64,000 bases of DNA from TK10-74A sp965217625 (GCA_965217625.1 OZ244557.1:1612001-1676000), one strand, 5' to 3'. Shown: positions 19,846 to 29,058, numbered from the stretch's first letter. The notes: generated from the sequence alone by a model not told the origin. Numbers and translations are program-made.

Positions 19846-20378
19846 AGGGGCGCGGCTGGCGGGGTCTGGTGGTCTGGCTCATCGTCCTGGTGGGCGTGGG
19901 CATCGCCGGCTGGTTGGTGGGGACGGACGTCGTGGCGAACAAGGCGCAGCGACCGCCGCCGATCATCGTCGAGGCCCCCGATGTCGCGCCACCGGCGCCG
20001 GACGAGAGCGGCGTTGGGGCGGGCGTGATCGTCCCGCGCGGCGGCCTGAGCCCCTTCGGCCATCCCGACGGGTTGCGCGGCCGGCAGGTGCTGGTGGGCC
20101 GCGTCGTGACCGCGGATCGACTCACGATCACGCTCGATTGGGCGGGCGGTCGCACGATGCTGCGCTTCACCGAGGACTCCGACCTGCTGTTGCGCCTGGC
20201 CGTCGACGCGGCCCAACCGATCGAGCCCGGCTCGGCGATCGCGCTGCTCGTCTCCGAGGAGGCGGGCGAGATCGTCGCGCGGTCCGGCGTGCTGCTGCCC
20301 GAGGCGAGCCGCCCCATCAACAACGCCGAACGCTTCCCCGAGCGGCTCTTCCCCGAGCCGGAGCCGGACTCCTCCTAG
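19842..20378 (+). CDS. Small membrane-anchored protein, second of a coupled pair
   Basis: The 178-residue protein has one membrane helix near the start (GLVVWLIVLVGVGIAGWLVG, residues 8-27), a Pro-rich linker and a beta-rich outer domain (GRQVLVGRVVTADRLTITLD, then IEPGSAIALLVSEEAGEIV). The domain plan matches its upstream partner. It could be an accessory subunit that touches the periplasmic or extracellular part of the permeases, but only position suggests this. I recognise no named family. Confidence 0.65.
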   Translation: MKGRGWRGLVVWLIVLVGVGIAGWLVGTDVVANKAQRPPPIIVEAPDVAPPAPDESGVGAGVIVPRGGLSPFGHPDGLRGRQVLVGRVVTADRLTITLDWAGGRTMLRFTEDSDLLLRLAVDAAQPIEPGSAIALLVSEEAGEIVARSGVLLPEASRPINNAERFPERLFPEPEPDSS

Positions 20379-20443
20379 TCCGGCTTGGGCGAATCCGGCC
20401 AGGGCGGCGCCGGCGCGCCATCGGCGGGTGGGCCGGGCGGCCA

Positions 20444-23400
20444 TCAGACCGCGAGCCGCAGGGAGCGGGTGATCGACTCGCGGATGTAGAGCCGCCAGGC
20501 GATGGCGACGCCCACCGCCAGCATGGCGATGAGCACCAGGTAGGACGCCCCCACGGTGGTCCAATCCGTCGTCAGCAGGAATGGCGGCAGGACGCGGTCG
20601 CCCGCCTCGTCGACTTCCAGGAAGCGCAGCATGAGCCGGGCGATCCGATCGCCCAGGAAGGTGCCCAGGCCCAGCCCCACCACGGCCACGATCGTGTACT
20701 CGACGATCAACTGGCCCAGCAGCGTGCGCCGCCCGATGCCCAGCGTGCGCAGCACGGCCATCTCCAGCATGCGCGCGTGCGCCGTGAAGATGACGCTGAC
20801 CAGGAAGGCCACGATCACCAGCAGGCCGACGGCGATGAACGAGACCAGCAGGATGCCGCTGCCGCCCGCCGCGACCAGTGGATCGTCGCCGGCGGTGGCC
20901 ACCTGAAGCCGCTGATCGATCGGTTCCCCGCCCTCGCTCAACTCGGTCAGCGCCAGGATCGTGCGCTCGCGCAGGCCCGGGTCGCTGGGGCCGCTGACCC
21001 AGGCCTCGTTGATGGCGATGGGCCGGCGCAGGCTCAGCATGGTGCCGAGGTGGTAGAGGTCGAAGACATCGGCGATGAGGAAGCCGCCCTCCACCAGCGG
21101 GTCGAGTGTGGGGAAGAACTCGACGGAGTCGATGATGCGGACGTCGATGCTGTACCCGGTAAAGCGGAAGGGCGCGCGGCTGCCCACCACGAGCCCGTGC
21201 GTGCGCAGGAAGCTGTTGCTGGCGACGACGTTGAGCGCGCAGACGCCCGCGGGGTCGCAGAGGTTCGGGGCCGGCAGATAGACGCCGCGGCGGCCGGGCG
21301 AAACGCCGGCCGTCCAGCGGTATTCCATCGCGCCGTCGCCGCTGCGCGCCAGACCGTCGGTGCGGCGCGCCGCCTCATCGGTGGCCTCCGCGCGGGAGAG
21401 CGGCTGCATGCGCCACAGGTGGGCGGCCGACTCGAAGCCTTCCAGCAGCACGGCCTCCCCGTCGCGGGTGATCGCCGTAATGTCGTCGAAGCGGATCGTG
21501 CCGGGCTCCGTGATGCTGCGGTTTTCCGCCTCCGTGTACGCGACTGCGTGCAGCGTGTAGGGCGGCTCGGTGCGGTCCGCCTGAGCCGTGCCGAAGGCGG
21601 GCACGCGGAGCTCCTCCCACGTCCCACTGAGCGCCGGCGTGCCCATCAGAACCCGGAAAAAGCGCCCCGCGCCGTCGCGCACTTGCAGCCAGATGCTGAT
21701 GTCGTCGCGGACTGCGCTGAGGTGCACGGCGACGCTGAACTCCGCCACGTCGTCCGGCACGGCGATGCCGCCCAGGCTGGGCCCCGGGGCGAGCGCGGAC
21801 AGGATCTCCGCCGGCGGCGTCTCGGTGAAGTCGTCGCGGAACCACAGGAAGCCGGCCGCGCGCTGACTCTCGACGCCCAGCATTTGCACGCTGCCACCCG
21901 CGGCGGCGCCGGTGCGGGAGATGCTGCCGGTGCGCCGGATCGCGATCGCGGTGGGGCTGTCCCCCGGCAGACCGTCGAGCCGCTCCTGGAGCACGCCGGG
22001 CGCGGCCGGCTCGATCGGGGCGCGCAGATCGGCGCCCACGGCGTAGCGCTCGCGCTCCTCAAAGGAGCGCACCACGGTGCCGCCGTAGGACGCCGCAAAG
22101 GTGCCCAGCGCCGCGGCCAGCATCAGCAGCAGGCTGAGCCGCGCGAGCGGCCCCGGGTTGCGCACGGCCTGTCGCAGCCCCGCCGCGATGGGCATCGCCA
22201 GGCGGTCGCGCCCCAGCCAGGCGAGCGCGCGCAGGCCGACCGGCAGCAGGCGCAGGACGAGGATGACCGCGACCAGCCCCACCAAGGCCGGCGCGATCAT
22301 CACCAGGGGGTCGGTGGCGAGCCCGCCCACCGTGTTGCGGGTGAACACGGCGTCGCGCGCGGAGACGGCCCAGACCAGGAACCCGGCGACGGCGAGGAAG
22401 GCGATGTCCAGGTAGTAGCGCTGCACCACGTTCGCGCCGGCGGGCCGGGCGGCCACGTAGCGCGCCGCGCCGGGCCGCACGTGCGCCGCCACGATGACCG
22501 GGATCAGCACCGCGACGACGGCCAGCGCCGCGCCGGCCAGCGCCAGCGCCCAGGCTTGCGGCGTGAGCGGCGTGGCGATCCACGTGGCGCCGGTCACGTC
22601 GCGGAACGCGCCCACGAATCCCAGCGCGCTGATCGCGCCGAACGCGACCAGCGGCGCGATCAGCGCCGCGACGAACACGATCGGCGTCAGTTGGACGACG
22701 TAGAGGCCCAGCACCTGCAGCAGTGACGCGCCGCGCCCGCGCAGCAGGATCAACTCCTCGGTCTCGCGGCCCACCAGCAGCCGCGCCATGACCACGATGA
22801 AGAAGAAGACGATCGCGACGACCTGGATCAGGATGATCAGGATCGGCACGACGCTGAAGTCCCGCTCGGCCTGGAAGCGGCGCAGGACGTCATCGATCCG
22901 GCTCTGGGTGAAGGCGTTGGCGGTAGTCACGTCCTCGCGCAGCGCGTCGAAGCGGGCCAGGTCGGCCGGCACGTCGTGGCTGTCGAACGCGGCGACCGGC
23001 ACGGCGTCCTGGATGCGGCTGCGCACGTGGTAGCCGGGGAGGATCTGCGCTAGCGGCCCGGCCAGCGCGTCGGAGTGGACGAAGAGGGGCAGGGTGCCGA
23101 AGAGGCTGGGGTTCAGCGTGCCCCCCATGCTCCGCAGGCTGTGCAAGCCGGCGCGCCAGAGGGGCAGGGCCGGGTCGTTGGCCTCGAAGATGCCGACGAC
23201 CTCGACCGGGATGCGCAGCGAGACGATGGCGCTCGTCTGGCAGGGCACCGCGTTGGGCGGCGGCGACCCGTCCGGCAGCGGCGGCTCGCGGTCGCACTCG
23301 TCGTAGACGTCGGCGATGGGGAACGCATCGCCGACCTCGATGCGCAGCAGGTCGGCGTGGAAGCGCGGGATCGCGACCTCCACCGGGCCGTCCAGCACCG

Positions 23401-23869
23401 GGAAGCCGAGGCCAGGGTCGAGGCGCAGCGCCGGCAGCCGTGGGGCGCGGCCTTCGAACACTGCCTCCGATTCCCAGCCCTCCACGCTGGTGATCTGCGC
23501 GCCGAAGTTGGCGTTGGAGACCAGGCCGCTGTCGAACAGCATGTGCAGGGCGCCCACCTGCTGGGCCCGCAGGTGGCCGGGCAGGGCGAGGTCGCCGAAG
23601 TGCGCCTCGAGGCTGCCCTCCACGAACGCCGTCACGTCGGCGCTGCGCTGCCCGCCGAGCAGCGTCTCGTAGGGGGTGACGTCCACGGCGCCGGTCTCGC
23701 CGGTGGCGCGCCGCAGGTCGTAGTTGAGCCCCAGGTCGGTGAGGGCGCGCGTGTAGAGCGTCGTCGAGGCCATCAGCACGCTGGCGATGAGGATGCCGAA
23801 GCCGACGACGCTGAGCAGTCGCCAGTTCGCACGCGCCCGCAGATAGAGGAGTCGGAGGGTGGTCTTCAC
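20444..23869 (-). CDS. FtsX/MacB-type ABC transporter permease (1,141 residues)
   Basis: This is the second giant permease, with the same plan as the one at 15908-19270: an N-terminal helix (LLSVVGFGILIASVLMASTT), a long outer domain, an FtsX bundle (FSVVPILIILIQVVAIVFFF, then RETEELILLRGRGASLLQVL), middle helices, a second outer domain and a C-terminal bundle (RMLEMAVLRTLGIGRRTLLG). Sequence similarity is in topology and short motifs, so they are divergent paralogues. It lacks an ATPase of its own and may pair with the two at 13960-15904. The small genes at 19408-20378 lie between it and its paralogue. A TACACT box is at 23892-23897. Confidence 0.88.
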   Translation of the reverse strand: MKTTLRLLYLRARANWRLLSVVGFGILIASVLMASTTLYTRALTDLGLNYDLRRATGETGAVDVTPYETLLGGQRSADVTAFVEGSLEAHFGDLALPGHLRAQQVGALHMLFDSGLVSNANFGAQITSVEGWESEAVFEGRAPRLPALRLDPGLGFPVLDGPVEVAIPRFHADLLRIEVGDAFPIADVYDECDREPPLPDGSPPPNAVPCQTSAIVSLRIPVEVVGIFEANDPALPLWRAGLHSLRSMGGTLNPSLFGTLPLFVHSDALAGPLAQILPGYHVRSRIQDAVPVAAFDSHDVPADLARFDALREDVTTANAFTQSRIDDVLRRFQAERDFSVVPILIILIQVVAIVFFFIVVMARLLVGRETEELILLRGRGASLLQVLGLYVVQLTPIVFVAALIAPLVAFGAISALGFVGAFRDVTGATWIATPLTPQAWALALAGAALAVVAVLIPVIVAAHVRPGAARYVAARPAGANVVQRYYLDIAFLAVAGFLVWAVSARDAVFTRNTVGGLATDPLVMIAPALVGLVAVILVLRLLPVGLRALAWLGRDRLAMPIAAGLRQAVRNPGPLARLSLLLMLAAALGTFAASYGGTVVRSFEERERYAVGADLRAPIEPAAPGVLQERLDGLPGDSPTAIAIRRTGSISRTGAAAGGSVQMLGVESQRAAGFLWFRDDFTETPPAEILSALAPGPSLGGIAVPDDVAEFSVAVHLSAVRDDISIWLQVRDGAGRFFRVLMGTPALSGTWEELRVPAFGTAQADRTEPPYTLHAVAYTEAENRSITEPGTIRFDDITAITRDGEAVLLEGFESAAHLWRMQPLSRAEATDEAARRTDGLARSGDGAMEYRWTAGVSPGRRGVYLPAPNLCDPAGVCALNVVASNSFLRTHGLVVGSRAPFRFTGYSIDVRIIDSVEFFPTLDPLVEGGFLIADVFDLYHLGTMLSLRRPIAINEAWVSGPSDPGLRERTILALTELSEGGEPIDQRLQVATAGDDPLVAAGGSGILLVSFIAVGLLVIVAFLVSVIFTAHARMLEMAVLRTLGIGRRTLLGQLIVEYTIVAVVGLGLGTFLGDRIARLMLRFLEVDEAGDRVLPPFLLTTDWTTVGASYLVLIAMLAVGVAIAWRLYIRESITRSLRLAV

Positions 23870-23891
23870 ATCGGCCCCGTGTCGGGGGCTG

Positions 23892-23897
23892 AGTGTA
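23892..23897 (-). promoter_or_regulatory. Candidate -10 box (TACACT) upstream of the permease at 23869
   Basis: TACACT on the minus strand lies 22 nt before the ATG of the 1,141-residue permease. It is identical to the box before nudC. No -35 match was found. Confidence 0.35.
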
Positions 23898-23945
23898 GCT
23901 GGCGGTCGCCGCTGGGGGGTGGGGGGTTAGCCCTGCGGGATCAAG

Positions 23946-23972
23946 TCGACTCAGGGTCCGGTGGCCTAGACT
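23946..23972 (+). promoter_or_regulatory. Candidate promoter (TCGACT-15-TAGACT), near-leaderless
   Basis: A TTGACA-like TCGACT (23946-23951) and TAGACT (23967-23972) are separated by 15 bases. The GTG start at 23982 is only 9 bases after the -10 box, so the transcript would have almost no leader. Confidence 0.45.
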
Positions 23973-23981
23973 GGCGAGACA

Positions 23982-25007
23982 GTGAACTACTTCGGTTCAT
24001 ATCGACGGCTGCGGGACAACGCGAAGTCAGCGATCACGGCTGCGATTGAGGTCTACAACAAGCCGCGGTTTCCCTATCGCGATGAAGTGTTCATCATCCT
24101 TCTTCTCAACGGATGGGAGCTGTTGATCAAGGCGCTTCTTTCGAAGAAGCGTGTATCCATCTACTACCCAAAGAAACGTAGGCAGCCCTACCGGACGCTT
24201 GGGCTCACTCAGGCCTGCAATCGCGCAGTCGCGAATGGGGCGTGGCCGGCCACGATCCGATCCGAGGCAGTCCTTGCGAATCTTCAGCAGCTGACGGTGT
24301 ATCGAGACGGGGCAGTCCACTTCTACAACGCGCCGGGGTTCGAGATCTTGATCTACAGCCTCTCCCAGACTGCGATCACCAACTTCCGTGACGTGCTTCG
24401 CGATTCGTTTGGGTACGAGCTTGCGGATGAGATCGGCTGGCGAATCCTACCGCTTGGGACCGAGCCGCCTGTCGATCCGATCGCATATCTGAGTGGAGCC
24501 CGAAAGGGGGGACGGGCGACCCAGACCGCGGTCAATCGCTTCTTGACGGGATTGCAGGCGAGGATGCGGCAACTCGACGCCGTCGGCGTGTCGACTCAGC
24601 GCCTTCTCACCATCCACGACGTGGCGCTCCAGTCGGTGAAGAAGGTGGAGCATGCAGACGTAGTCATAGGTGTTGACGCCTCAGTCGGCGGTGGGAACCC
24701 GGTCCTCATCGAACGCCCAACCGATCCGAAGCTGTCGCATCCCCTCCGCCAGAATCAACTGCTCAAGGAGGTGGGAGAGCTGCACGGGAAACTCTTCACG
24801 TCGTGGGACTTCTACGCGGTCCGCGAGCACTTGGGCCTGGGGACGCAGCAGCATCTGTGCTACCGGGACGAGGAGGTCGGATTGACGCGGTGGTCGAGGG
24901 CAGCGGTCTCCGTCATCAAGCGACTACCGCGAACTGAACTGGGGGCGGCGCGAGAGGCACACCGCTCACACCTCCGCGAACGACGACGGCAAAGGAACGC
25001 GAACTAG
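23982..25007 (+). CDS. DUF3644-like protein with HEPN-type R-D-x3-H motif
   Basis: The 341-residue protein contains AIEVYNKPRFPYRDEVFIIL and LLNGWELLIKALL, the core pattern of DUF3644 as I know it. Residues 108-113 read R-D-G-A-V-H, matching the HEPN RNase motif (Arg, polar residue, three, His) at the end of a helix. HEPN proteins include many toxin and defence RNases. The gene is richer in A+T than its neighbours and uses codons such as ATC/GAT and AAG more freely, which suggests transfer. The start is GTG 23982. It stands alone, convergent with the ferredoxin-oxidoreductase beta gene. Function as an RNase is inference. Confidence 0.65.
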   Translation: MNYFGSYRRLRDNAKSAITAAIEVYNKPRFPYRDEVFIILLLNGWELLIKALLSKKRVSIYYPKKRRQPYRTLGLTQACNRAVANGAWPATIRSEAVLANLQQLTVYRDGAVHFYNAPGFEILIYSLSQTAITNFRDVLRDSFGYELADEIGWRILPLGTEPPVDPIAYLSGARKGGRATQTAVNRFLTGLQARMRQLDAVGVSTQRLLTIHDVALQSVKKVEHADVVIGVDASVGGGNPVLIERPTDPKLSHPLRQNQLLKEVGELHGKLFTSWDFYAVREHLGLGTQQHLCYRDEEVGLTRWSRAAVSVIKRLPRTELGAAREAHRSHLRERRRQRNAN

Positions 25008-25046
25008 ACCGGGTAGCGCGCCCACGCCGCCGACGACCCCGACCCT

Positions 25047-25922
25047 CTACGCCTGGAACGACGCCAGGACCTTCCGATACGCCTCCAGGTTCGACGACGG
25101 CGCGACATCCTGCTGGGCGGGACCGGCGGCATCGGCGAGGGGCGCGTCTTCGTTGACGAAGAGCAGGCCCGTGGGCACGTGCCCCTCCTGGTCGAGGGCC
25201 AGCAGACGCGTGAAGACGCCGCCCCGGTCGTGGGGGTCGTAGCCGGGCATGCGCTCAACATCGACGAGGTGCGAGGGCCACTCGTGGTAGCGGTCGTTGT
25301 ACGCCACGCAGGGCGAGATGACCTCGAGGAAGGCGAAGCCGCGACCGCTGTTGGCGTGGACGATGGCGGCGTCGGTGAGCCGCTCCAGCTGGTCACCGTC
25401 GCCCGAGTAGCTGCGCGCCAGGAAGGTCGTGGCGGGGATGCTGAGCCCCAGCATCACCGGGTCGACCTGCTCGCGGGCCGCGAAGCCCTTGAACCCGCCC
25501 TGGCTCGTGGGCGAGGCCTGGCCCTTGGTGAGCCCGTAGGTGCTGTTGTTCATGATGATGTAGGCGATCGACGGGTTGTTGCGGAACGTGTGCATCAGGT
25601 GCCCGCCGCCGATGGCGAGGCCGTCGCCGTCGCCGCCGGCCGCGATGACGGTCAGCTCCGGGTTGGCCATCTTGGCCCCCGCGGCGCTGGGCAGGGCGCG
25701 GCCGTGCAGCGCGTGGTAGCCGTAGGCCCGCACGTGATTCTGGACGGTGCCCGAGCAGCCGATGCCGGCGACGATGAGCGCGTCCTTGCCGTCGATGCCG
25801 AGCCGCCCGAAGGCGCCATCGAGGGCGTTGAGCACGCTGAAGTGGCCGCAGCCGGCGCACCAGATGGTGTCCTTGATGGGGAAGGTCTGCGTCACACCGG
25901 GCTCGGTCGTCAGAGTGGTCAT
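25047..25922 (-). CDS. korB: 2-oxoacid:ferredoxin oxidoreductase, beta subunit
   Basis: The 291-residue thiamine-diphosphate subunit has the iron-sulfur-linked motif WCAGCGHF (Cys22, Cys25) and the TPP/Mg site AAGGDGDGLAIGGGH followed by IIMNNSTYGLTKGQASPTS. It oxidatively decarboxylates a 2-oxoacid to an acyl-CoA, passing electrons to ferredoxin. Length and motifs fit 2-oxoglutarate-type (KorB) or archaeal two-subunit enzymes. The gene lies 44 bases after the alpha subunit. The exact oxoacid is not certain. Confidence 0.9.
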   Translation of the reverse strand: MTTLTTEPGVTQTFPIKDTIWCAGCGHFSVLNALDGAFGRLGIDGKDALIVAGIGCSGTVQNHVRAYGYHALHGRALPSAAGAKMANPELTVIAAGGDGDGLAIGGGHLMHTFRNNPSIAYIIMNNSTYGLTKGQASPTSQGGFKGFAAREQVDPVMLGLSIPATTFLARSYSGDGDQLERLTDAAIVHANSGRGFAFLEVISPCVAYNDRYHEWPSHLVDVERMPGYDPHDRGGVFTRLLALDQEGHVPTGLLFVNEDAPLADAAGPAQQDVAPSSNLEAYRKVLASFQA

Positions 25923-25966
25923 GCGGCTTCCGTTCTCCGTCGCTGGGCGATGGCCGGCCCCGTGCC

Positions 25967-27751
25967 CTACTGCTGCCCGCAGTAGGCGGCGATGGGCCCC
26001 ACGACATCGTTGGGGCGCATGGGCTCTCCGTCGAAGCGGAGCACATTCTCGATCTTGGACGCGTCGGCGCCCTCGCGGATGAAGAGCTTGGCCATCTGAC
26101 CGCTGGAGTTCAACTCCACGACGAAGACCCGGCGATGGCTGTTGATGAACTCGACCGTGTCCGGCATCACGGGCCAGAGGGTGCGCGGCTGGTGGTAGGC
26201 GACGCCGATGCCCCGCGCCGCCAGCCGCTCCAGCGCCTCCAGGATGGGGCCGAACGCCCCGCCGACGCCGATCACGCCGATCTCGGCGTCGGCGTCGCCC
26301 CAGAGGACAGACGAGGGCAGGTGGCCCTCGCGCAGCGCGGTCTCGATCTTGCGGTCGCGCTTGGCGACCATCGTCAAGCGGTTGCCCGGGTGCGTCGTGA
26401 CGGTGCCGTCGGGGTAGCGCTCGTTGCCGGTGACCAGCGACATGCCGTGGGCGGTGCCGGGCACGGTGTAGGGCGAGACGCCGTCGGCGGTGACGGCGTA
26501 GCGGTCGTAGCGGTCGAGGGCGTCCACTTCTTCCTGACTGAGGCGCTTGCCCCGGTCGATCTGGATGGCGTCCAGGTTGAAGGGCTCGATCGTGGCGAGG
26601 TTCTGGCAGGTGCCCTGGTCCATCGCGACGTAGACGGGGATCTGGAACTGCTCGGCGAGGTTCGTCGCCTGGATGCCGATCTCGAAGCAGTCCTGCACGC
26701 TGCCGGGCGCGACCACGACGCGGGGGAAGTCGCCGTTGCCGCCGAAGCACATCAGGTTGATGTCGGACTGCTCGGGCTTGGTGGGCATGCCGGTGGAGGG
26801 GCCGCCGCGCTGGGTATCGACGATGACGAGCGGGATCTCGCCGCTGCCCGCCTGGCTGACGCCCTCCTGCATGAGCGCGAGGCCGGGGCCGGAGGTCGCG
26901 GTCATGGAGCGCACGCCGGTGAGTGCGGCGCCGATCGCCATGTTGATCGCTGCCAGCTCGTCCTCGGCCTGCCGGGCGATGCCGCCGAACTGGGGCAGCC
27001 ACTTCTGCAGCCAGTCCAGGATGTCGGTGGCCGGCGTGATGGGGTAGCCGGTGAAGAAGCGCCCCCCGGCGACGAGGAAGCCGAAGGCCAGCGCGTCGTT
27101 GCCGGTGAGCTGGATGCGCTCGCTGCCGTGCCGCTGCGTGACGTTGTAGAGGCCCTCGCCCACCTGCATCGCTTCGGCGGCCCCGAAGCCCAGGTCCAGC
27201 GCGCGCAGGTTGTAGCCCAGGATGGGCTGGCCCAGGCGATTGAAGCGGGTGCGCACGGCGTCGCGGACTTCGTCATCGGGGATGCCGAGCGCGCGCGTGA
27301 CGATGCCGGTGGCGACCATGTTCTTGTAGAGCGTGCGGCCCAGGTCGCGGACGGCGTAGCGGCCCATGGGCGCGGCGAGCAGGCGTGCGCCGTCGGGCAG
27401 CAGGCCCGCCGGCAGATCCCCCTCGGAGCTGTCGAAGACGACGACGGCGTCGTGCGCGAGGCGGGGGGCGGCGCGGCGGACGCCCTGCTCCTCGAACGCC
27501 ACGACGATCTCCAGGTGGTCGCCCATGGCGTGGCGCTCGGGGGCGGAGGCGCGCAGCGAGGCGGCGGCGTAGCCGCCCTTGATCCGGGAGAGCACGTCGC
27601 GCTCGGTGTAGACGTGCAGGCCGTCGCGACGCAGCAGGTCGGCCAGGACCGTGGTGACGGTGAGCGAACCGTCGCCGCCCTGGCCGGAGCAGATCACGTT
27701 CAGGTCGTCGATGTGGCGGGCCGTGAAACGGGGCGCGTCGATGGTGGTCAT
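25967..27751 (-). CDS. korA: 2-oxoacid:acceptor oxidoreductase, fused gamma-alpha subunit
   Basis: The 594-residue protein joins a gamma domain (VICSGQGGDGSLTVTTVLAD, residues 19-38) to an alpha domain (FFTGYPITPATDILDW near 238, then ATSGPGLALMQEGVSQAG). This fusion is the typical KorA arrangement. It works with the beta subunit downstream. Its ATG overlaps the stop of the FrhB-like gene by 4 bases (ATGA), so all three proteins are probably made in fixed ratio. I expect a cytoplasmic complex. KorA is a label by architecture; pyruvate or branched oxoacids remain possible substrates. Confidence 0.9.
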   Translation of the reverse strand: MTTIDAPRFTARHIDDLNVICSGQGGDGSLTVTTVLADLLRRDGLHVYTERDVLSRIKGGYAAASLRASAPERHAMGDHLEIVVAFEEQGVRRAAPRLAHDAVVVFDSSEGDLPAGLLPDGARLLAAPMGRYAVRDLGRTLYKNMVATGIVTRALGIPDDEVRDAVRTRFNRLGQPILGYNLRALDLGFGAAEAMQVGEGLYNVTQRHGSERIQLTGNDALAFGFLVAGGRFFTGYPITPATDILDWLQKWLPQFGGIARQAEDELAAINMAIGAALTGVRSMTATSGPGLALMQEGVSQAGSGEIPLVIVDTQRGGPSTGMPTKPEQSDINLMCFGGNGDFPRVVVAPGSVQDCFEIGIQATNLAEQFQIPVYVAMDQGTCQNLATIEPFNLDAIQIDRGKRLSQEEVDALDRYDRYAVTADGVSPYTVPGTAHGMSLVTGNERYPDGTVTTHPGNRLTMVAKRDRKIETALREGHLPSSVLWGDADAEIGVIGVGGAFGPILEALERLAARGIGVAYHQPRTLWPVMPDTVEFINSHRRVFVVELNSSGQMAKLFIREGADASKIENVLRFDGEPMRPNDVVGPIAAYCGQQ

Positions 27752-29058
27752 ACGATGCTCCCATTGCCGTTCCCGGCGGCGGCGGCGCGGGCGGCGGCTT
27801 CCTCTTCCGCCTTCTTCTTCATCTTCGACAGGCGGAAGCCCTTGGGGTCCATCTGACCGGTCTCGCGGCGCTCCTGCACGGTGGGCAGCAGCGGCGGCGG
27901 CAGCTTGTCGCGCTTGTAGCCCGACAGGCGCTGCAGCAGCGGCTTGCTGCGCGGCGCGTCCGAGACGGGGCGGGTCTCCAGCCAGCCGTCGTCGAGGCAG
28001 GCCTGGAAGGCCTCGTGCCCGGCCTCGGTGCGCACGACGGTGTAGGTCCAGCCGTCCAGCCCGATGCCCCCGGCGCCGATGTCGGCCTGATCGGTGGCGT
28101 AGTCCTGGCAGTAGAGGCAGGCCGGGCGGGCGTACTGCTGGAACTCCTTCAGCGACCGCTGCTCGACCACGCCGTCGGTGAAGCGGATGATCACCTTGCC
28201 CTTGATGTTGATGTTGTCGATCTCTTTGCGGTCGCGGCCGTAGTCGCGCGCCAAGGCGGCGATCGACTCGTGCGTGAAGGCCTCCGAGCAGAACAGCCCC
28301 AGCACGAGCTTGATGTTCTCGCGGTACCACTTGTTCATCGCCAGGCGGATGCCGGAGTGCTGCTGCTGCCGCACGCCGTCGACCTGGCAGGGCACGCCGA
28401 CCACGGCGATCGGCTTGATGTCCTTCTCGATCGCCTCGCTCAGGGCCACGGTGTTGGGCGAGTAGGTGTAGCGCGATCCGCGCGCGTTCAGGATCTCGTC
28501 CGGCGTGGTGGCCAGCAGCTGTGTTCCCACTTGGGGGTCGTGCGGGAGGATGTCGCCGATGACGGCGCCCTTGATGCCGCCCTGCTCCAGTTGGTGCAGC
28601 AGGATGGCGCTGATAAGCCCCCCGTCCTGGGCGCGGGCCGCGATCTCGGGCTTGGTCGCGCGGACCAGGCACTCGTAGGCGTAGACGCCGTAGCCCTCGT
28701 CGAGCTTGGGCTCGCGGTAGTGCATGACGTCGGCGATCGTGTGGTCGGGCGGGCTGAGCACCGGGCAGACGTCGGCGCAGAGCACGCAGTGCACGCAGGC
28801 ATCGGGGCGGGTGTCCACCGGCTCCTCGCCCACGTAATCGAAGACGTCGGTGGGGCAGATCGTGACGCAGGCGGCGCAGCCGACGCACTTGCCCGTGTCG
28901 ACGACCTCGCGCATGAGGAAGTCGTAGGCGTCGAAGCCGCCGCGGTTGATCTCCGTGCGCCAGGCGAAGGCCCACTCGGAGGGGGGCGTGCCGCCGTCGA
29001 CGAGGGATCGGTAGCGAGCGAGCACCGCGTCGGAGCGTGCCAGATCGACCATCGTCAT
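27748..29058 (-). CDS. FrhB-like iron-sulfur protein (coenzyme F420 dehydrogenase beta family)
   Basis: The 436-residue protein begins with two [4Fe-4S] ferredoxin motifs (Cys58/61/64/68 and Cys88/91/94/98), followed by the FrhB/FdhB domain with a YECLVRATK segment, GGLISAILLHQL, AVVGVPCQVDGVRQ and CLYCQDYATD. FrhB proteins use FAD and iron-sulfur centres to exchange electrons with coenzyme F420. As first gene of the oxoacid oxidoreductase operon it could carry electrons between the ferredoxin enzyme and F420. That link is inference. The last 25 residues (KMKKKAEEEAAARAAAAGNG) are a low-complexity tail. ATG 29058 is used. Confidence 0.85.
   Translation of the reverse strand: MTMVDLARSDAVLARYRSLVDGGTPPSEWAFAWRTEINRGGFDAYDFLMREVVDTGKCVGCAACVTICPTDVFDYVGEEPVDTRPDACVHCVLCADVCPVLSPPDHTIADVMHYREPKLDEGYGVYAYECLVRATKPEIAARAQDGGLISAILLHQLEQGGIKGAVIGDILPHDPQVGTQLLATTPDEILNARGSRYTYSPNTVALSEAIEKDIKPIAVVGVPCQVDGVRQQQHSGIRLAMNKWYRENIKLVLGLFCSEAFTHESIAALARDYGRDRKEIDNINIKGKVIIRFTDGVVEQRSLKEFQQYARPACLYCQDYATDQADIGAGGIGLDGWTYTVVRTEAGHEAFQACLDDGWLETRPVSDAPRSKPLLQRLSGYKRDKLPPPLLPTVQERRETGQMDPKGFRLSKMKKKAEEEAAARAAAAGNGNGSIV

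Noticed and set aside
14489..23100. Very long plus-strand open frames opposite the ABC genes (about 850 codons each)
   Set aside because: High GC removes stop codons from antisense frames. Their translations are Arg/Ala/Gly-rich without motifs, while the minus strand has clear transporter proteins.
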